From Himantopus leucocephalus (Eukaryota > Chordata > Aves > Charadriiformes > Recurvirostridae), in NCBI GenBank assembly GCA_003993805.1, contig RSEF01000005.1:43559988-43623987 (forward strand): a stretch of 64,000 nt of DNA, written 5' to 3'. The position numbers and the translations under genes were made by a program. Below are positions 62,001 to 64,000 of this stretch, one piece after another (position 1 is the stretch's first letter; every line of letters starts with the position of its first letter). A model generated the notes under the pieces. The model was not told the origin of the DNA. It worked only from the letters and a program-made list of their open reading frames with translations, and ran no database searches.

Positions 62001-63974
62001 ACAAGAGCACTTTGGAAAAGATTGGAGAAGAATGACAGGGTACCTTGAATAAACCAAAAGGGAAAGAGATTGCAGTGTGTGTGTTCTAGCAACAGCAATT
62101 TAATCAATTTAGGTGCATCTGTGCTACCCGTCACTTTGCTGGCTGTTTGTGTTTCTTTTGCCTGGGTGACTTGAGGCATGTATGTCCTAGCCGTATTTTT
62201 TAAATGAAGGCATATTCTGTTGAAGTAAAGATTACACGTGCACATGAAGAGCTAGATATGTGTGAAAGAGGACATTAAAAAAGCCAACAACGACCCTGCT
62301 CTGAGTGATTTGGGGGTTTTTTTGAAAACCAAGCATTCAAAATTGAGGCATGCTGGAAGTAAATACAACATCTTCCCCTTTCTGCATTCCTTTCTTTAAT
62401 TACAGGCTCATGTTATTGTGGACTCCTGATTTGTTTGTGAGGAAGAAACAATCATTAAGTGAAACAGGTTTGTATTGTTAGAAAATTCTGTGGTCTGTGA
62501 AACCCCTGTTTTAGTTGCTATAAAAATTATGGTGTCTTTGGAATAATGAAGAGGAAGGAGGGGGTCTAGTTAGTAATTAAAGAACTTGGATGCCACCGTG
62601 GGTACTCGGGTTGTGTTCCTATCTCTGCGGCAGTGTTCTAGAGTGATACTTTCTTCCCAAAAACTGTTATGTTATAGAAGTGAGTGCTGGACAGCAGAGG
62701 TAATGGATTGTTATCAGTGTATACTTCTATTTTGGTCTCTTTGTGTCCCCAGGAACAACAGTTTGAAAGCTGATCACTATATGTAGTGGACTGTGAATCC
62801 CCCCTAAAAAAACTGTTAGAAAGAAGTAGAGGGAGTAAAGAGGAGATATTTTAAAAATGAGGCATTTTGTTCACGTTCTTTAGCAGCATCTGATCGTGCT
62901 AAGGAGGGTATAAGTAGCATCTAGCTCCTCCAGATGTCAGCTATTTAGAGAAACACACACCAGAAGTTCTGTGGACAACAAATGACTGAATCCCACGCAG
63001 GATGCTCTTCTTGGCAAGAGAAGAAATGGGAGTGAGTGGGTGTTCCTATGCAGGATGGGATGGGCAATTACAAAAATGGGAGATAGAGAGGGAGAAAAAT
63101 GAAGATGGATGGAGGTAAAAATACCTGCTAAATGCCAGCTGTCCTATTTGGATGGTGTGGGATTGTTGCCTGGAGTAGTCTCAGTGCTTTGTCTAGTCTG
63201 ATTTTAACCCTATAAATTTTTCTACCATGACTTATATAACCTAAGCTATGATAAGCTCTGTATAAACATCTGGATATGTATTATTTTCAGCCTGTAACTA
63301 GCGACCTAAGAAAACCCAATAATGAGAGCAATTTGTTGCAATACAGCTTGCTGGGAAAAAGCAAAACAAAATGATTAGACCATCCCCTGTTGAAAGCAGA
63401 AGCTTTTCAGGGACATATTTCTTGAGATGAAAATTTTATTAATAAGTTGTTTGAAGTTCAGCTTTTTTTTTTCCTGGGGACGGATCAAAAAGTCTCATAG
63501 AACCCACAAATAACCAGATGGTTTGGAGGCTCCCCTCAGATGCCACCTATTTCCCAACAGAAGTTGGAAACATGCTGTCATACTAGTTTTGAAAATTACC
63601 TTTGCATAATATTTTCCTGCTACCTCAAACTGCATTAGATAATTTATTTCTCTTTCTGTTCAGTGGTTGGCTCTGACACCAAACTGATGCTTGCGGGTGG
63701 GGAAGAGAGGCAGTGTCCTGGCCTTTGTGTTCTAGCCAGTCTAGGTCCTCTTGCCAGTGCTAGATGAAATCTCATGTTTCCAGTGGAGAGTAATGGTTGA
63801 TCAAAGTGGCACAAAATTACTCACCTTTGAAGGTTTCCTTCTGCTCCTTCCTTCTGGTGCTATTTCTGTCGTCCTTTAAGTAAAACATGCTTCATTATCA
63901 TATACAGATCTAAGACACTGAATTACCCGTTTCAAACCATACTTTAGCTCTGGTACTTCTTTTACAAAAGGTTT
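59085..63974. other. Unique non-coding DNA
   Basis: No supported gene. The 166-codon minus-strand frame at 59045-59545 and the frame at 61291-61491 (+) were examined and have no recognised domain. An A12 run lies near 59826. Confidence 0.5.
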
Positions 63975-64000
63975 CATAGAGTAATAGAATCATAGAATGG
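63975..64000 (-). repeat. CR1 LINE 3' tail (antisense), cut by the window edge
   Basis: Read on the minus strand, the last 26 bases are CC followed by three octamers, ATTCTATG, ATTCTATT and ACTCTATG. This is the diagnostic tandem-octamer 3' terminus of avian CR1. The body of the element must lie to the right of the window. Confidence 0.85.

Overview
This window looks like non-coding nuclear DNA from a bird. The evidence is the interspersed repeats: the recognisable LINE copies are CR1 elements with the avian CR1 3' end and its ATTCTATG-type octamer tail. There is also a long-terminal-repeat remnant of a type common in bird genomes and a background of very old MIR-like SINE fragments. No L1, Alu or B-type repeats were seen. 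Base composition is AT-rich, with short homopolymers and pyrimidine tracts, as expected of intronic or intergenic DNA. The species cannot be named from the sequence.

I found no protein-coding gene, tRNA, rRNA or CRISPR array that I can support. The open frames are short, overlap on both strands, carry no recognised domain and are not bounded by convincing splice sites. The only readable protein similarity is the decayed C-terminal part of the CR1 reverse-transcriptase ORF, in three copies and one short fragment. The region could be a large intron or a gene desert. One 19-nt segment at 54587-54605 has good acceptor and donor signals and is listed as a candidate microexon only.

Layout: 0-10 kb holds an antisense CR1 (about 0.8-1.2 kb), a duplicated CCAAT palindrome (3.3 kb), a sense CR1 broken by a 100-N gap (6.3-7.2 kb) and a short CR1 tail (9.8-10.0 kb). 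10-25 kb holds a MIR-like SINE, a 167-bp LTR-like element (17.2 kb), a second CR1 closely related to the 6.3-kb copy (18.9-19.4 kb) and another MIR. 25-50 kb is mostly unique sequence with MIR fragments, a degenerate 47-bp minisatellite (34.2 kb), AT-rich palindromes and the first of several assembly duplications. 50-64 kb contains four more single-N duplications, a candidate microexon, a MIR, an internally deleted LTR (55.5 kb) with a hairpin-forming inverted duplication, and the start of another antisense CR1 at the right edge.

The clearest unexplained structure turned out to be technical. At five places a single N separates two near-identical copies of the flanking sequence (about 48, 132, 56, 138 and 50 bp). 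These are best read as unmerged contig ends or inserted alternative alleles. In one case the order of variants shows that a roughly 173-bp allele was spliced between two halves of the other haplotype. No new multi-gene system is visible.
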